DNA of 64,000 nt from Amycolatopsis sp. GM8 (lineage in GTDB: Bacteria; Actinomycetota; Actinomycetes; Mycobacteriales; Pseudonocardiaceae), in assembly GCF_021653975.1 (NCBI RefSeq), contig NZ_JAJKFK010000001.1, positions 620,001 to 684,000 on the forward strand. The letters run 5' to 3'. A model generated the notes under the pieces. It was given only the letters and a program-made list of their open reading frames with translations, ran no database searches and had not been told where the DNA came from. The position numbers were made by a program, and so were the translations under genes. Below, piece by piece: positions 50,927 to 60,175 of this stretch; the first letter of the stretch is position 1, and every line of letters starts with the position of its first letter.

Positions 50927-51934
50927 ATGGATTTCACGCTGAGTGAGGCGCAGGAGGAGCTCGCCGGGCTGACCCGCCGCATCCTGGCCGACCGCCTTCA
51001 GCCGGGGACACACGGCGAGGGCGGGTTCGATGCCGCGCTGTGGAAGGAACTCGTCGCGGCGGGCGTCGCCGACGCGGACTTCGGGCTGCTCGAACAGTGC
51101 ACGGTGCTGACCGAGATCGGCCGCGCGGTCGCCCCGGTGCCGTACCTGCCGACGCGCACCATGGCCGCGGCCGCGATCCTCACGTTCGGCACGCCCGAAC
51201 AGATCGAGCGGTGGGCCATGCCCGCGGTCCGGGGTTCGCTGGTGCTCGCGGTCGCGCTGCCCGACGTCGGTGCGCCCAGCGGGTTCACGGCGGAGAACGG
51301 GCGCCTCACCGGCGTCCAGACCGCGGTGCCGTTCGGTGCGTTCGCGGACGCGTTCCTCATCCCGGCCGGCGACGGGGTTTACGTCGTCGAACAGGCGGAA
51401 GTCGAGGCGCAGAGCGTGATCGACACCGCCGACGCCGCGCTGGTGCGGCTGAACGACGCGCCGGGTGAGCTGCTGGGCAGCGGGATCGAGGAATGGCTGC
51501 GGCAGCACGGGACAGTCGGACTGTGCGCGCTGCAGCTGGGGGTGCTGGAGAGCGCCCTGCACCGGACGGCCGAGTATGCCAAGGAACGCAAGCAGTTCGA
51601 CCATCCGCTGGCCGGGTTCCAGGCGGTGCGCCAACGGCTCGCCGACGCGTACATCGACGTCGAGGCCGTGCGCCTGTCGATGTGGCAGGCGGCGTGGCGG
51701 CTGTCCGAAGGCCTGCCCGCGGCGGAGGAGGTCGCGACGGCGAAGTACTGGGCCGCGGAGGCCGGGCATCGCGTCGCGCACACCGCCGTGCACCTGCACG
51801 GCGGGGTCGGGATCGACGTCGAGCATCCGGTGCACCGCTACTTCGCCGCGGCCAAACGGAACGAGTTCGCGCTCGGCGGCGCGACCGCGCAGCTGCGCGC
51901 GCTGGGTGAGCTGCTGGCCGCCGAACCGGCATGA
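50927..51934 (+). CDS. fadE27: acyl-CoA dehydrogenase FadE27 (ChsE5-like)
   Basis: A 335-residue acyl-CoA dehydrogenase paralogue, shorter than its partner and with a weaker central domain (LAVALPDVGAPSG in place of the usual YSEPEAGSD). The C-terminal half keeps QLGVLESALHRTAEYAKERKQFD and HLHGGVGIDVEHP. Together with FadE26 it forms the heterotetrameric side-chain dehydrogenase. AGGAGGTCACG precedes the ATG; its stop overlaps the fadD17 start (ATGA). Confidence 0.9.
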   Translation: MDFTLSEAQEELAGLTRRILADRLQPGTHGEGGFDAALWKELVAAGVADADFGLLEQCTVLTEIGRAVAPVPYLPTRTMAAAAILTFGTPEQIERWAMPAVRGSLVLAVALPDVGAPSGFTAENGRLTGVQTAVPFGAFADAFLIPAGDGVYVVEQAEVEAQSVIDTADAALVRLNDAPGELLGSGIEEWLRQHGTVGLCALQLGVLESALHRTAEYAKERKQFDHPLAGFQAVRQRLADAYIDVEAVRLSMWQAAWRLSEGLPAAEEVATAKYWAAEAGHRVAHTAVHLHGGVGIDVEHPVHRYFAAAKRNEFALGGATAQLRALGELLAAEPA

Positions 51935-53421
51935 CCGTCACCGACCTGCTGCTCGCGCGCGCTCACGATCCACGACCGGGTCTGCGGTTCTCCGGCGAGT
52001 GCTACACCTGGGCCGAGCACGTGCGGGAGGCGGGCGCGTATGCCGCGCTGCTGCGGCGGATGCTGCGGCCGGACGCGCCGCCGCATGTCGGGATCCTCGC
52101 GGACAACGTGCCCGCGTTTTCGTTCCTGCTCGGCGGTTGCGCGCTGTCTGGGTCGGTGCTGGCCGGGTTGAACCCGGCGCGCCGAGGGGAGGCGCTGGCC
52201 CGCGACGTGCGGCTGGCGGACTGCCAGTTCGTGTTCGCCGAGCGACGGTATTTTCCGTTGCTCGAGGGGCTCGACGTGCCGGTCCACGAGCTCGCGCCTG
52301 CCGAACCCGCTCCGCTGGAAGCGGTTTCCGCCAGGCCGGACGATCTGCTGATGCTGATCTTCACGTCCGGTACGAGCGGCGAGCCGAAGGCGGTTCGCTG
52401 TACCCAGGACAAGATCGCGTTTCCCGGCCGGATGCTGGCCGAGCGGTTCGGACTGTCCTCTTCGGACACCGTGTACGTGTCGATGCCGATGTTCCACTCC
52501 AACGCGATCATGGCGGGCTGGGCCGTCGGGCTCGCGGCGGGCGCGACCATCGCGCTGCGACGCCGGTTCTCGGCATCCGGGTTCCTGCCCGAGGTCCGCG
52601 AGTTCGGTGCCACGTATGCGAACTACGTGGGCAAGCCACTGTCCTATGTGGTGAGTACGCCGGAGAAGCCGGACGACGCGGACAATCCACTGCGGCTCGT
52701 GTACGGAAACGAAGGCGCCGAAGCGGATCTCGCCGAGTTCGGCCGCCGCTTCGGCTGCCGTGTGGTCGATGCGTTCGGCTCGACGGAGGGCGGGATCGGG
52801 TTCTCGCGAACCCCGGACTCGCCGCCCGGTTCGCTCGGCCGCCCCACGGACGGGGTGCTGATCGTCGACCCGGAGACCGGAAAACCCTGTCCACCCCACG
52901 TCGTCGGGGAGCTGGTCAACACGGCGGGCGCGGGCGCGTTCGCGGGCTACTACCGCAACCCGGAGGCGGACGCAGAACGCCTGCGCGGCGGCTGGTACCA
53001 CACCGGTGACCTGGCTTATGCCGACGAGAACGGGTTCTGCTACTTCGCCGGGCGGCTCGGCGACTGGCTGCGCGTCGACGGCGAAAACCTTGGTACGGCA
53101 CCGATCGAGCGCATCCTGCTCCGTCACCCGAGCATCGCCGAGGCGGCCGTGTACGCGGTGCCTGATCCCGTGACCGGTGATCAGGTGATGGCGGCGCTGG
53201 TGCTGCGTGGTCCGCTCTCCGCGCCGGAGTTCGGTGATTTCCTTTCCGTGCAAGAAGATCTCGGCCCCAAGCAATGGCCGCGGTACGTACGCGTCGTCAA
53301 GGAACTGCCGCGGACGGCCACCTACAAGGTGATCAAACGGCATCTGGCAGGCGAGGGTACGCAACACGCGGACTGGTCACGCGCAGGATCCGGCTACCGG
53401 CCCGCTAGTCCACTGCGTTGA
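51931..53421 (+). CDS. fadD17: acyl-CoA synthetase FadD17-type
   Basis: A 496-residue AMP-forming acyl-CoA ligase. Motifs: IFTSGTSGEPKAV (P-loop), DAFGSTEGGIGFS, WYHTGDLAYADENGFCYFAGR and the adenylation lysine region ATYKVIKRH. The gene order fadE26-fadE27-fadD17 equals Rv3504-Rv3506, where the ligase activates a steroid side-chain acid. ATGA overlap with fadE27; its 3' end overlaps the convergent Pat-like gene by 17 bases. Confidence 0.9.
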   Translation: MTVTDLLLARAHDPRPGLRFSGECYTWAEHVREAGAYAALLRRMLRPDAPPHVGILADNVPAFSFLLGGCALSGSVLAGLNPARRGEALARDVRLADCQFVFAERRYFPLLEGLDVPVHELAPAEPAPLEAVSARPDDLLMLIFTSGTSGEPKAVRCTQDKIAFPGRMLAERFGLSSSDTVYVSMPMFHSNAIMAGWAVGLAAGATIALRRRFSASGFLPEVREFGATYANYVGKPLSYVVSTPEKPDDADNPLRLVYGNEGAEADLAEFGRRFGCRVVDAFGSTEGGIGFSRTPDSPPGSLGRPTDGVLIVDPETGKPCPPHVVGELVNTAGAGAFAGYYRNPEADAERLRGGWYHTGDLAYADENGFCYFAGRLGDWLRVDGENLGTAPIERILLRHPSIAEAAVYAVPDPVTGDQVMAALVLRGPLSAPEFGDFLSVQEDLGPKQWPRYVRVVKELPRTATYKVIKRHLAGEGTQHADWSRAGSGYRPASPLR

Positions 53422-56113
53422 TCGGCCGCAACCGCCGCGGCCCGGTGTCCGGCCGCGCCGGCGGCGGGCCGAGCACGATCCGCGCGTTGGCCACGAACGC
53501 GCCCTCGGGCGAGGCCATCACCGGGTCGAGGGTCAGCGCGCGCACCTCCGGGTTGTCCTCGGCGAGCGCCGCGACCCGCAGCACCATGTCCTGCAGCGCG
53601 GCCAGATCCGCGGGCTCGTCACCGCGATAGCCGGTCAGCAGCGGCGCGCTCTTCGGCTCGCGGATCAGCGTCGCGGCGTCGACGTCGGTCAGCGGCACCG
53701 CCCGGTACGCCCGGTCCCCCAGCAGAGTGCTGACCAGCCCGGACAGCCCGAACGACACGAGCGTGCCGAACGACGGATCGTCCTGCAGGCCGATCGAGCA
53801 CGAAACCCCCTTCGGGGCCATCTTCTGCACGTACATCTCGTCCTCGTGGGACACCGTGCGCAGGTCCTCGTACCCACGCCGGACCGCGTCGGCGTAACCG
53901 AGATCCAGCCGCACCCCGGCGAGATCCGGGCGGCCGCGCAGCCGCTCGTCGACCGCCTTCACGGTGACCGGGTACCCGATCTCCTCGGCGGCCGCGACCG
54001 CGCCGTCGGCGCTGTCCACGACCCGGAACCGCACCACATCGATGCCGTAGCAGCCCACCAGCCGCACGACCTCGTCGTCTTCGAGCACGATGTTCTTGTC
54101 ACCACCGGCCAGCAGCTCGCGCACGATCTCCTGGGCCGCTTCGGCGTGCACACCGGACGGACGCACGAGATTCCCTTGTGGACGCTGGCGCCACGCGGCA
54201 TAGCGGATGACCTTCGCCAGCGCGGCGACGGCCCGTTCCGGGCTCGCGAACGACGGGATCGAACCGTGGCCGGGCGACCCGTCCGGGCCGATGACGGCCA
54301 GTTCCGCCGGGACACCCTCGGCCGCCAGGAACGTGGACACGATGGGCTTGCGCTGGTCCAGACCATGCACGACTTCGCGCAGCGCCCTGGCGTAGGCGGT
54401 CCCGGGCACCGCGAGCGGCGGCACGAACACGACGACGAGCGCGTCGGTGTCCGGCGAGACGAGGGCCTCGCGCACGGCGGCGGCGAACTCCTCCGGACCG
54501 GCCTGCGCCCCGACGTCCACTGGTTCGAACGCCACCCGCAGTCCCTGCGCCCGCGCGGTGTCCGCGGCCAGCAGCCCGATCGCGCTGGAGTTGCCGACGA
54601 TGCCGACCCGGGAGCCGGCGGGCAGCGGCTGGTGCGCGAACACGAGCGCGGTGTCGAACAGCTGCGCCAGGTTCTCCACCCGCACCACACCGGCCTGCTC
54701 GAACAGTGCCTGCACGCTCGCCTCGTCGACCTCCGTGGAGTTCGCGGCCAGCTGCGGGCGCACCGCGTGGCGACCGGACTTCACCGCGACGATCGGCTTG
54801 GTGCGGCCGAGCCTCCTCGCGAGCCGCGCGAACTTGCGCGGGTTGCCGAACGACTCCAGATACAGCAGCACGAGATCGGTGGCCGGGTCGGTTTCCCAGT
54901 ACTGCAGCAGATCGTTGCCGGACACGTCGGCCCGGTTCCCGGCCGACACGAACGTCGACAGGCCGAGCCCGCGCTGCCCGGCGTCGGCGAGGATCGCGCT
55001 GCCCAGCGCACCGGACTGGCAGAAGAACCCGGCGCGGCCGCGGGCGGGCAGGCGCGGCGCGAGGGTCGCGTTGAGCCGGACCGCGGGATCGGTGTTGAGC
55101 ACGCCGAGCGCGTTCGGCCCGACGACGCGCATCCCGTGCGCGCGGGCCTCGCCGACGAGCCGCAGCTCGGCATGCAGGCCGTGCGGCCCGGCCTCGGCGA
55201 ACCCGGCGCTGACGATGAGCAGTGTCTTGACACCTTTGACCAGCGCACCGTCCAAAACGGACTCGACCTGGTCGGCGGGCACCGCGACGACGGCGAGGTC
55301 CACCGGGTCGGGGATCTCCAGCACGGACTTGTAGGCACGCACGCCGCGCACCGAATGGTGTTCGGGATTGACCGGGTAGATGGTGCCGGCGAAGTCGGCG
55401 GCCAGCAGGTTCGACAGCACCGCGTAGCCGACCTTGGTGGGATCCTTGCTGGCCCCGATGACCGCGACCGAGCTGGGATGCAGCAGGTTGTGCACGCTGC
55501 GCGCCTCGGCGGCCTGCTCGCGGGCGCGCGCGACAGCGAGGGACTCCTCGGTGGACTCGATGTCGAACTCCAGGTGCAGCACGCCTTCCTCGATGGCGCG
55601 GCTCACCTGGTAGCCGGCGTCGCGGAAGACGCGCACCATGGCGGAGTTCTCGGCGAGCACCTCGGCGACGAAACGGCGCAACCCGCATTCGGACGCGGCG
55701 GCGGCCAAGTGCTCCAAAAGGATCGAGCCGAGTCCGCGGCCCTGGTGGGCGTCGTCCACGACGAACGCCACCTCGGCGGACGGCCCGTGGTTGAGCCGCT
55801 CGTACCGCCCGACGGCGACGATGTCGTCACCCAGCAACGCGATGAACGCGACCCGGTCGTGGTGATCGACGGTGGTGAACCGTTCGAGGTCTCGCTGCGG
55901 GATGCGCGGGTACGCCCCGAAGTAGCGCAGGTAGCGGGTGCGTTCGGAGAGCCTGCCGTGGAAGGCGACGAGCCGTTCGGCGTCGCTGGGCACGATCGGT
56001 CGCAAGTGGACCACGCCGCCGTCGGAGAGCACGACGTCGGCCTCCCACTTGCGCGGGTAGTCGTAGGGATCGCGCGGGCCGTGCCCGGTTGTGCCGTCGT
56101 CGCCGGTGCTCAT
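53405..56113 (-). CDS. GNAT / NDP-forming acyl-CoA synthetase fusion, Pat-like protein acyltransferase
   Basis: A 902-residue fusion. Residues about 25-180 are a GNAT acetyltransferase with the acetyl-CoA loop VVDDAHQGRGLGSILLEHL. From about 200 comes the acyl-CoA synthetase (NDP-forming) part: CoA-binding HPSSVAVIGASKDPTKVG, FCQSGALGSAILADAGQ, and an ATP-grasp-like region VVRLVGCYGIDVVRFRVV onward. The place of the catalytic histidine in true synthetases (SHTGA region) reads LAANSTEVDEA, so ligase activity is unlikely and the unit fits a lysine acetyltransferase of the Pat class with the GNAT at the N-terminus. The neighbouring AcuC deacetylase supports this. Confidence 0.88.
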   Translation of the reverse strand: MSTGDDGTTGHGPRDPYDYPRKWEADVVLSDGGVVHLRPIVPSDAERLVAFHGRLSERTRYLRYFGAYPRIPQRDLERFTTVDHHDRVAFIALLGDDIVAVGRYERLNHGPSAEVAFVVDDAHQGRGLGSILLEHLAAAASECGLRRFVAEVLAENSAMVRVFRDAGYQVSRAIEEGVLHLEFDIESTEESLAVARAREQAAEARSVHNLLHPSSVAVIGASKDPTKVGYAVLSNLLAADFAGTIYPVNPEHHSVRGVRAYKSVLEIPDPVDLAVVAVPADQVESVLDGALVKGVKTLLIVSAGFAEAGPHGLHAELRLVGEARAHGMRVVGPNALGVLNTDPAVRLNATLAPRLPARGRAGFFCQSGALGSAILADAGQRGLGLSTFVSAGNRADVSGNDLLQYWETDPATDLVLLYLESFGNPRKFARLARRLGRTKPIVAVKSGRHAVRPQLAANSTEVDEASVQALFEQAGVVRVENLAQLFDTALVFAHQPLPAGSRVGIVGNSSAIGLLAADTARAQGLRVAFEPVDVGAQAGPEEFAAAVREALVSPDTDALVVVFVPPLAVPGTAYARALREVVHGLDQRKPIVSTFLAAEGVPAELAVIGPDGSPGHGSIPSFASPERAVAALAKVIRYAAWRQRPQGNLVRPSGVHAEAAQEIVRELLAGGDKNIVLEDDEVVRLVGCYGIDVVRFRVVDSADGAVAAAEEIGYPVTVKAVDERLRGRPDLAGVRLDLGYADAVRRGYEDLRTVSHEDEMYVQKMAPKGVSCSIGLQDDPSFGTLVSFGLSGLVSTLLGDRAYRAVPLTDVDAATLIREPKSAPLLTGYRGDEPADLAALQDMVLRVAALAEDNPEVRALTLDPVMASPEGAFVANARIVLGPPPARPDTGPRRLRPINAVD

Positions 56114-56118
56114 GTCGT

Positions 56119-57291
56119 TCAGTCTCTCGGATCGTCCGGGTCCAGGCCGTGCAGCGGGAAGACGGCTCGCCGGGTGTCGCGGATCGCGATGTCCACCGGG
56201 TCGTCGTCCCCGTCGCCCCAGGGCCGGTACGTGGTGTCGGCGCCGTCGGACATCACCGTGGGCAGCTCGGCCCTCGGCGCGGCCTGGCGCACCATGTCCA
56301 TCCAGCCCGGCGGGATCGGGGTCGACGGCTCGACGTCGCGGTTGAGCACCGTCGCCAGCAGATGTGTCCACGACCGCGGCACGACCCGGATCAGCTGGTA
56401 CCCGCCGCCACCGATCGCGAGCCACTTCCCGCCCGCGTAGCGCTCGGCGAGCTCACGCAGGGTCGCGTAGATCGTGCGGTGCCCGTCGACCGAGAGGGAC
56501 AGGTCGGCGAGCGGGTCCTCCTCGTGCGAGTCGACCCCGCACTGGGTGACCAGCAGCTGCGGCTGGAACTCCTGCAGGAGGGAGGGCACCACCGCGTGGA
56601 AGGCGCGCAGCCAGCCCGGGTCGTGGGTGCGCGGGGGCAGCGGGATGTTCACCGCCGTGCCGTCTGCCTTGCCCTTTCCGGTCTCCGCGGAGTAGCCGGT
56701 ACCGGGCCAGAGTGTGAAGGGATGCTGGTGCAGGGAGACGGTGAGCACCCGCGGGTCCTCGTAGAACGCGGCCTGCACCCCGTCGCCGTGGTGGACGTCG
56801 GTGTCGATGTACGCGATCCGGTCGAAGCCGTGGTCGAGCAGCCAGGAGATGGCGATGGCGCAGTCGTTGTAGACGCAGAACCCGGCGGCGTGGTCGCGCA
56901 TGGCGTGGTGCAGGCCGCCGGCGACGTTCACCGCGCGGCGCGCCTCGCCCTCGGCGATCTTGCGGGCGGCGAGCAACGTCGAGCCCACCACCAGCGCGGT
57001 CGAGTCGTGCATGCCGCTGAACACCGGGTTGTCCGCGGTGCCCAGCCCGTGGCCGACGTCCCAGCCGGCCATCGGTGCCTGCTTGACCGCCTCGAGGTAC
57101 TCGGCCGAGTGGACCCGCAGGAGTTCGGTGTCGCTCGCGGCCTCGGGGACGAGCAGCGGGACGTCGTCGAGTACACCCAGCTCGGTGGCGAGCCGGATGG
57201 TCAGCTGGAGCCGCACGGGATTGAACGGATGCTCGCCGCCGAGGTCGTAGCCGAGCAACGCGGGGTCCCAGACGACGGCGGGCGGCTCCAT
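56119..57291 (-). CDS. acuC: AcuC-type acetoin utilisation / histone-deacetylase-like protein
   Basis: A 390-residue class I/II histone-deacetylase-fold enzyme. The zinc and catalytic motifs are clear: VAGGLHHAMRDHAAGFCVYND (His-His pair) and YIDTDVHHGDGVQ, with LVTQCGVDSHEEDPL and a C-terminal GGGGYQ. AcuC removes acyl groups from acetyl-CoA synthetase and other proteins. The gene ends five bases from the start of the Pat-like acetyltransferase on the same strand, so writer and eraser of lysine acetylation are probably co-expressed. Confidence 0.9.
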   Translation of the reverse strand: MEPPAVVWDPALLGYDLGGEHPFNPVRLQLTIRLATELGVLDDVPLLVPEAASDTELLRVHSAEYLEAVKQAPMAGWDVGHGLGTADNPVFSGMHDSTALVVGSTLLAARKIAEGEARRAVNVAGGLHHAMRDHAAGFCVYNDCAIAISWLLDHGFDRIAYIDTDVHHGDGVQAAFYEDPRVLTVSLHQHPFTLWPGTGYSAETGKGKADGTAVNIPLPPRTHDPGWLRAFHAVVPSLLQEFQPQLLVTQCGVDSHEEDPLADLSLSVDGHRTIYATLRELAERYAGGKWLAIGGGGYQLIRVVPRSWTHLLATVLNRDVEPSTPIPPGWMDMVRQAAPRAELPTVMSDGADTTYRPWGDGDDDPVDIAIRDTRRAVFPLHGLDPDDPRD

Positions 57292-57395
57292 GCGGTCCGA
57301 TGGTACCGGGGTGAGGCGGGTTTTCCGGCCCGGTCACCCCGGCTCTGTGTCGGTGCCAGCGACTACGATGAATACCTGCGGACGAAGGGGACATC

Positions 57396-58091
57396 GTGAA
57401 CGATCTCATCGACACCACAGAGATGTACTTGAAAACCATCTTCGAGCTCGAAGAGGAGGGTGTCGTGCCGCTCCGCGCCCGCATCGCCGAGCGGCTGGAG
57501 CAGAGTGGTCCCACGGTGAGCCAGACCGTGGCGCGGATGGAGCGGGACGGCCTGGTGCGCGTCGCCGACGACAGGCATCTGCAGCTGACCGACCACGGGC
57601 GGGAGCTGGCCACCGCCGTCATGCGCAAGCACCGGCTCGCCGAGCGGCTGCTGCTGGACGTCATCGGGCTGGAGTGGGAGCAGGTGCACGCCGAGGCGTG
57701 CCACTGGGAGCACGTGATGAGCGAGGCGGTGGAGCGGAAGCTGATCAGCCTGCTCGACCACCCGACCACGTCGCCCTACGGCAACCCGATCCCAGGTTTG
57801 GACAAGCTGGACCGCGCGGCCCGGCCCGCGCCGCCCGCGGAGGCGGACCTGATCCGGCTGGACGAGTTCGCCCGGGCCGGGGGTGGCTCGGCGGAGATCC
57901 GCCGGATCGCGGAGCACGTGCAGCTGGACGAGAAGCTGATGGTCGACCTCAAGCAGGTCGGCGTCGTGCCGGGCACCACGGTCAAGGTCGGCCGCGCCAC
58001 CGGCGGCGGCACGGTCGAGGTCACCGGCCACACCGCCTCGGTGCAGGTACCCATGGCGGTGCTGCACGCGGTACTGGCCCAGGCCCGCTGA
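57396..58091 (+). CDS. ideR: DtxR/IdeR-family metal-dependent regulator
   Basis: A 231-residue iron-dependent repressor. N-terminal winged helix (about 1-70: [12 protein letters not shown], then [17 protein letters not shown]), metal-binding and dimer domain ([31 protein letters not shown], cited as residues about 79-109, with the ligand positions C/H/E conserved) and a C-terminal SH3-like domain. This full three-domain form is the IdeR/DtxR type that represses iron uptake when Fe2+ is bound. GTG start; divergent from acuC across a 104-base gap. Confidence 0.9.
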   Translation: MNDLIDTTEMYLKTIFELEEEGVVPLRARIAERLEQSGPTVSQTVARMERDGLVRVADDRHLQLTDHGRELATAVMRKHRLAERLLLDVIGLEWEQVHAEACHWEHVMSEAVERKLISLLDHPTTSPYGNPIPGLDKLDRAARPAPPAEADLIRLDEFARAGGGSAEIRRIAEHVQLDEKLMVDLKQVGVVPGTTVKVGRATGGGTVEVTGHTASVQVPMAVLHAVLAQAR

Positions 58092-58107
58092 CCGGCGCCG
58101 GCCCGGA

Positions 58108-58230
58108 GGTCCGCGCACAAGGCGCCGCCTCGGCGGTCCGCGTACAAGGCGTCGCCCTGGGCGCTCGGCGTACAAGGCGTCGCTGCGGGCGCTCGGCGTA
58201 CGAGGCGTTCCCCGGAAGCTCCGCGCACGA
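58108..58230. repeat. degenerate 27-28-bp tandem array
   Basis: About four and a half units start at 58108, 58135, 58163, 58191 and 58218 with spacing 27-28. Each has the core (C/G)CGCGYACAAGGCGTCG or a close variant. It begins 17 bases after the ideR stop. The sequence between the two arrays (58231-58332) shows nothing recognisable. Not protein-coding, since the period shifts by one base. Confidence 0.8.
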
Positions 58231-58332
58231 GTGGGCGTGACCGTGCGCGGTCCGGTGTGGCTGGCATCGGCGCCGTGAGCCGTAGGTCCGCGCGGCTGTT
58301 TCCGCGGCGTCGCCGGGCACACGATGGCGGCG

Positions 58333-58640
58333 CCCTGAGCGAGCTCTCGCCTATGCCTGCCCCCTGAGCCCCCGCTCTGCAGAACCCTGAGCTCCCGCTT
58401 ATCCCAGCACCCTGAGTTCGCACCTATGCCGACCCCCTGAGCGCCCGCGATGCCAGCGCCTTGAGCTCTCGCTGTGCCGACACCCTGAGTTCTCGCTGCG
58501 CTGGCACCTTGCGCTCCCGCTATGCCAGCACCTGCGCTCGCGCTTATCCCAGCACCTGCGCTCCCGTTGTGCCGGGCACCCTGAGCCCCGCTATGCCGAA
58601 CCCTGCGCTCCTGACACGCCGGCACCCTGAGCTGAGGGGC
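58333..58640. repeat. degenerate ~24-bp tandem array, about 13 copies
   Basis: The word CCCTGAG or a close variant (CCTTGAG, CCTGCG) recurs at 58333, 58362, 58385, 58410, 58435, 58459, 58483, 58507, 58530, 58554, 58579, 58601 and 58625, mostly 23-25 bases apart, each followed by a CTCCCGCTATGCCAGCA-like spacer. The whole 58092-58872 gap (780 bases) before galK holds only the two arrays and about 230 bases of ordinary-looking upstream DNA. It is not CRISPR, because repeats directly abut. Confidence 0.85.
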
Positions 58641-58872
58641 GTTCGGCTGGTCGTCCCAGCGGTCGCACGGCCTCGGGCGGGCGGCATGGTCACGTCCTGG
58701 GGTTTCGTTCTGTCCGCACTCGTCCCGGTGTGCACCGCCTGGCGCCGGACCGGGGATCTTCCGGCACACTGGGACGACGGTCCCGGCAGGACGGGACCGC
58801 GGAGCCCCGGGTCACGAGCCCGGATTCCGGTCGCGGTGGTGGGGACGGGTCCCCGGGCGAAATGAGTGAGGG

Positions 58873-60069
58873 TTGAACGAGAACCAGAGCCGGTTCCAGG
58901 CGCACGAAGCAGCCACGGAGGCGTTCCGCTCGGTACACGGCACGGCACCCCAGGGGGTGTGGTCCGCACCAGGGCGGGTCAACCTGATCGGCGAGCACAC
59001 CGATTACAACGACGGCTTCGTCCTGCCTTTCGCCCTGCCCCACCGGATCGCCGCTGCCGCGTCGCCGCGCGAGGACCAGGTGCTGAGGGTCGCGACGCTC
59101 GGCTCCGACGGGCGGATCCAGCAAGCCGACCCGATCGACATCACCTCCCTGCGGCCCGGCACCGTCGACGGGTGGGCCGCCTACCCCGCCGGGGTCGCCT
59201 GGGTGCTACGTGACCATGGTCTCGACCGCGGCGCCGACCTCGTGCTGGCCGGTGACGTGCCCACGGGCGCTGGTCTGTCCTCCTCTCATGCGCTCGAATG
59301 CGCGGTTTCGCTCGCTTTGCTCGGTCTCGACGGGCAGGAGCTTGACCAGCCCGGTACACCGGAACGGATGAAGATCGCCCGCTGGGTGCAGCGCGCGGAG
59401 AACGACTTCGTCGGCGCGCCGACCGGCCTACTCGATCAGACCGCGTCCCTGTGCTGCACCGCGTCGAACGTGTTGTTCCTCGACGTGCGCTCCGGCGAGA
59501 CCGAGCAGGTGCCGTTCGACACCGCGGCCGTCGGGCTGCGGATCGTCGTGATCGACACGCGCACGAAACACTCGCACAGCGAGTCCGGCTACGGCGAGCG
59601 CCGCCGCGGCACTGAGCGCGCCGCCGACCTGCTCGGTATCAAGGCGCTGCGCGACGTCGCGATGGCCGACCTGGACGCCACGCTCGGTCGCCTGCCCGCC
59701 GAGCTGGTGCCACTGGTCCGGCACGTCGTGACCGAGAACCAGCGGGTGCTCGACGTGGTCGGCCTGCTGCACGCCGGGCGGCTCGAGGACATCGGCCCGT
59801 TCCTGGACGCCTCGCACGTGAGCATGCGGGACGACTACCGGATCTCCACCGTCGAGCTGGACACCGCGGTCGAGGCCGCCAAGGCAGCGGGTGCCCTGGG
59901 CGCACGCATGACGGGTGGCGGTTTCGGCGGTTCGGCGATCGCGCTGGTGCCCGAGTCGAAGATCGGCGACGTCGAGGCGGGTGTCACGGCGGCTTACGAG
60001 GCCGAGGGCTGGCGTCCCCCGCGCACGTTCGTCGCGGTGCCGTCCGCCGGGGCGGGACGCGACGCGTGA
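58873..60069 (+). CDS. galK: galactokinase
   Basis: A 398-residue GHMP kinase. Family motifs: [16 protein letters not shown] (substrate), [13 protein letters not shown] (phosphate loop) and [12 protein letters not shown] near the end. It phosphorylates galactose to galactose-1-phosphate. The only start compatible with the conserved N-terminus is a TTG at 58873, since an in-frame stop lies two codons earlier, and the GAGGG just upstream is unusually close, so expression may be weak. galE follows after 106 bases; galT is not in the window. Confidence 0.92.
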   Translation: MNENQSRFQAHEAATEAFRSVHGTAPQGVWSAPGRVNLIGEHTDYNDGFVLPFALPHRIAAAASPREDQVLRVATLGSDGRIQQADPIDITSLRPGTVDGWAAYPAGVAWVLRDHGLDRGADLVLAGDVPTGAGLSSSHALECAVSLALLGLDGQELDQPGTPERMKIARWVQRAENDFVGAPTGLLDQTASLCCTASNVLFLDVRSGETEQVPFDTAAVGLRIVVIDTRTKHSHSESGYGERRRGTERAADLLGIKALRDVAMADLDATLGRLPAELVPLVRHVVTENQRVLDVVGLLHAGRLEDIGPFLDASHVSMRDDYRISTVELDTAVEAAKAAGALGARMTGGGFGGSAIALVPESKIGDVEAGVTAAYEAEGWRPPRTFVAVPSAGAGRDA

Positions 60070-60175
60070 CGGACTGTCCTCGGGCGAGCGCGTCCTGTGC
60101 GGGGCTCACAGCGGGATGGTCCACACTGGGCGCCACCAGCTCTATCCAGTCTCCGAGAAAGGCTCCCGAGCACTC

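Noticed and set aside
53846-56440. An 864-codon plus-strand frame
   Set aside because: Antisense of the Pat-like fusion gene; no recognisable domain.
58333-58640. Possible CRISPR array
   Set aside because: Units of about 24 bases abut each other and are degenerate; there are no unique spacers and no cas genes.
57363-58769. A 468-codon minus-strand frame with a Gly-Ala-Gln repeat region
   Set aside because: It runs antisense to ideR and then through the tandem arrays; unit length varies between 22 and 29 bases, so no stable repeat protein would be encoded.
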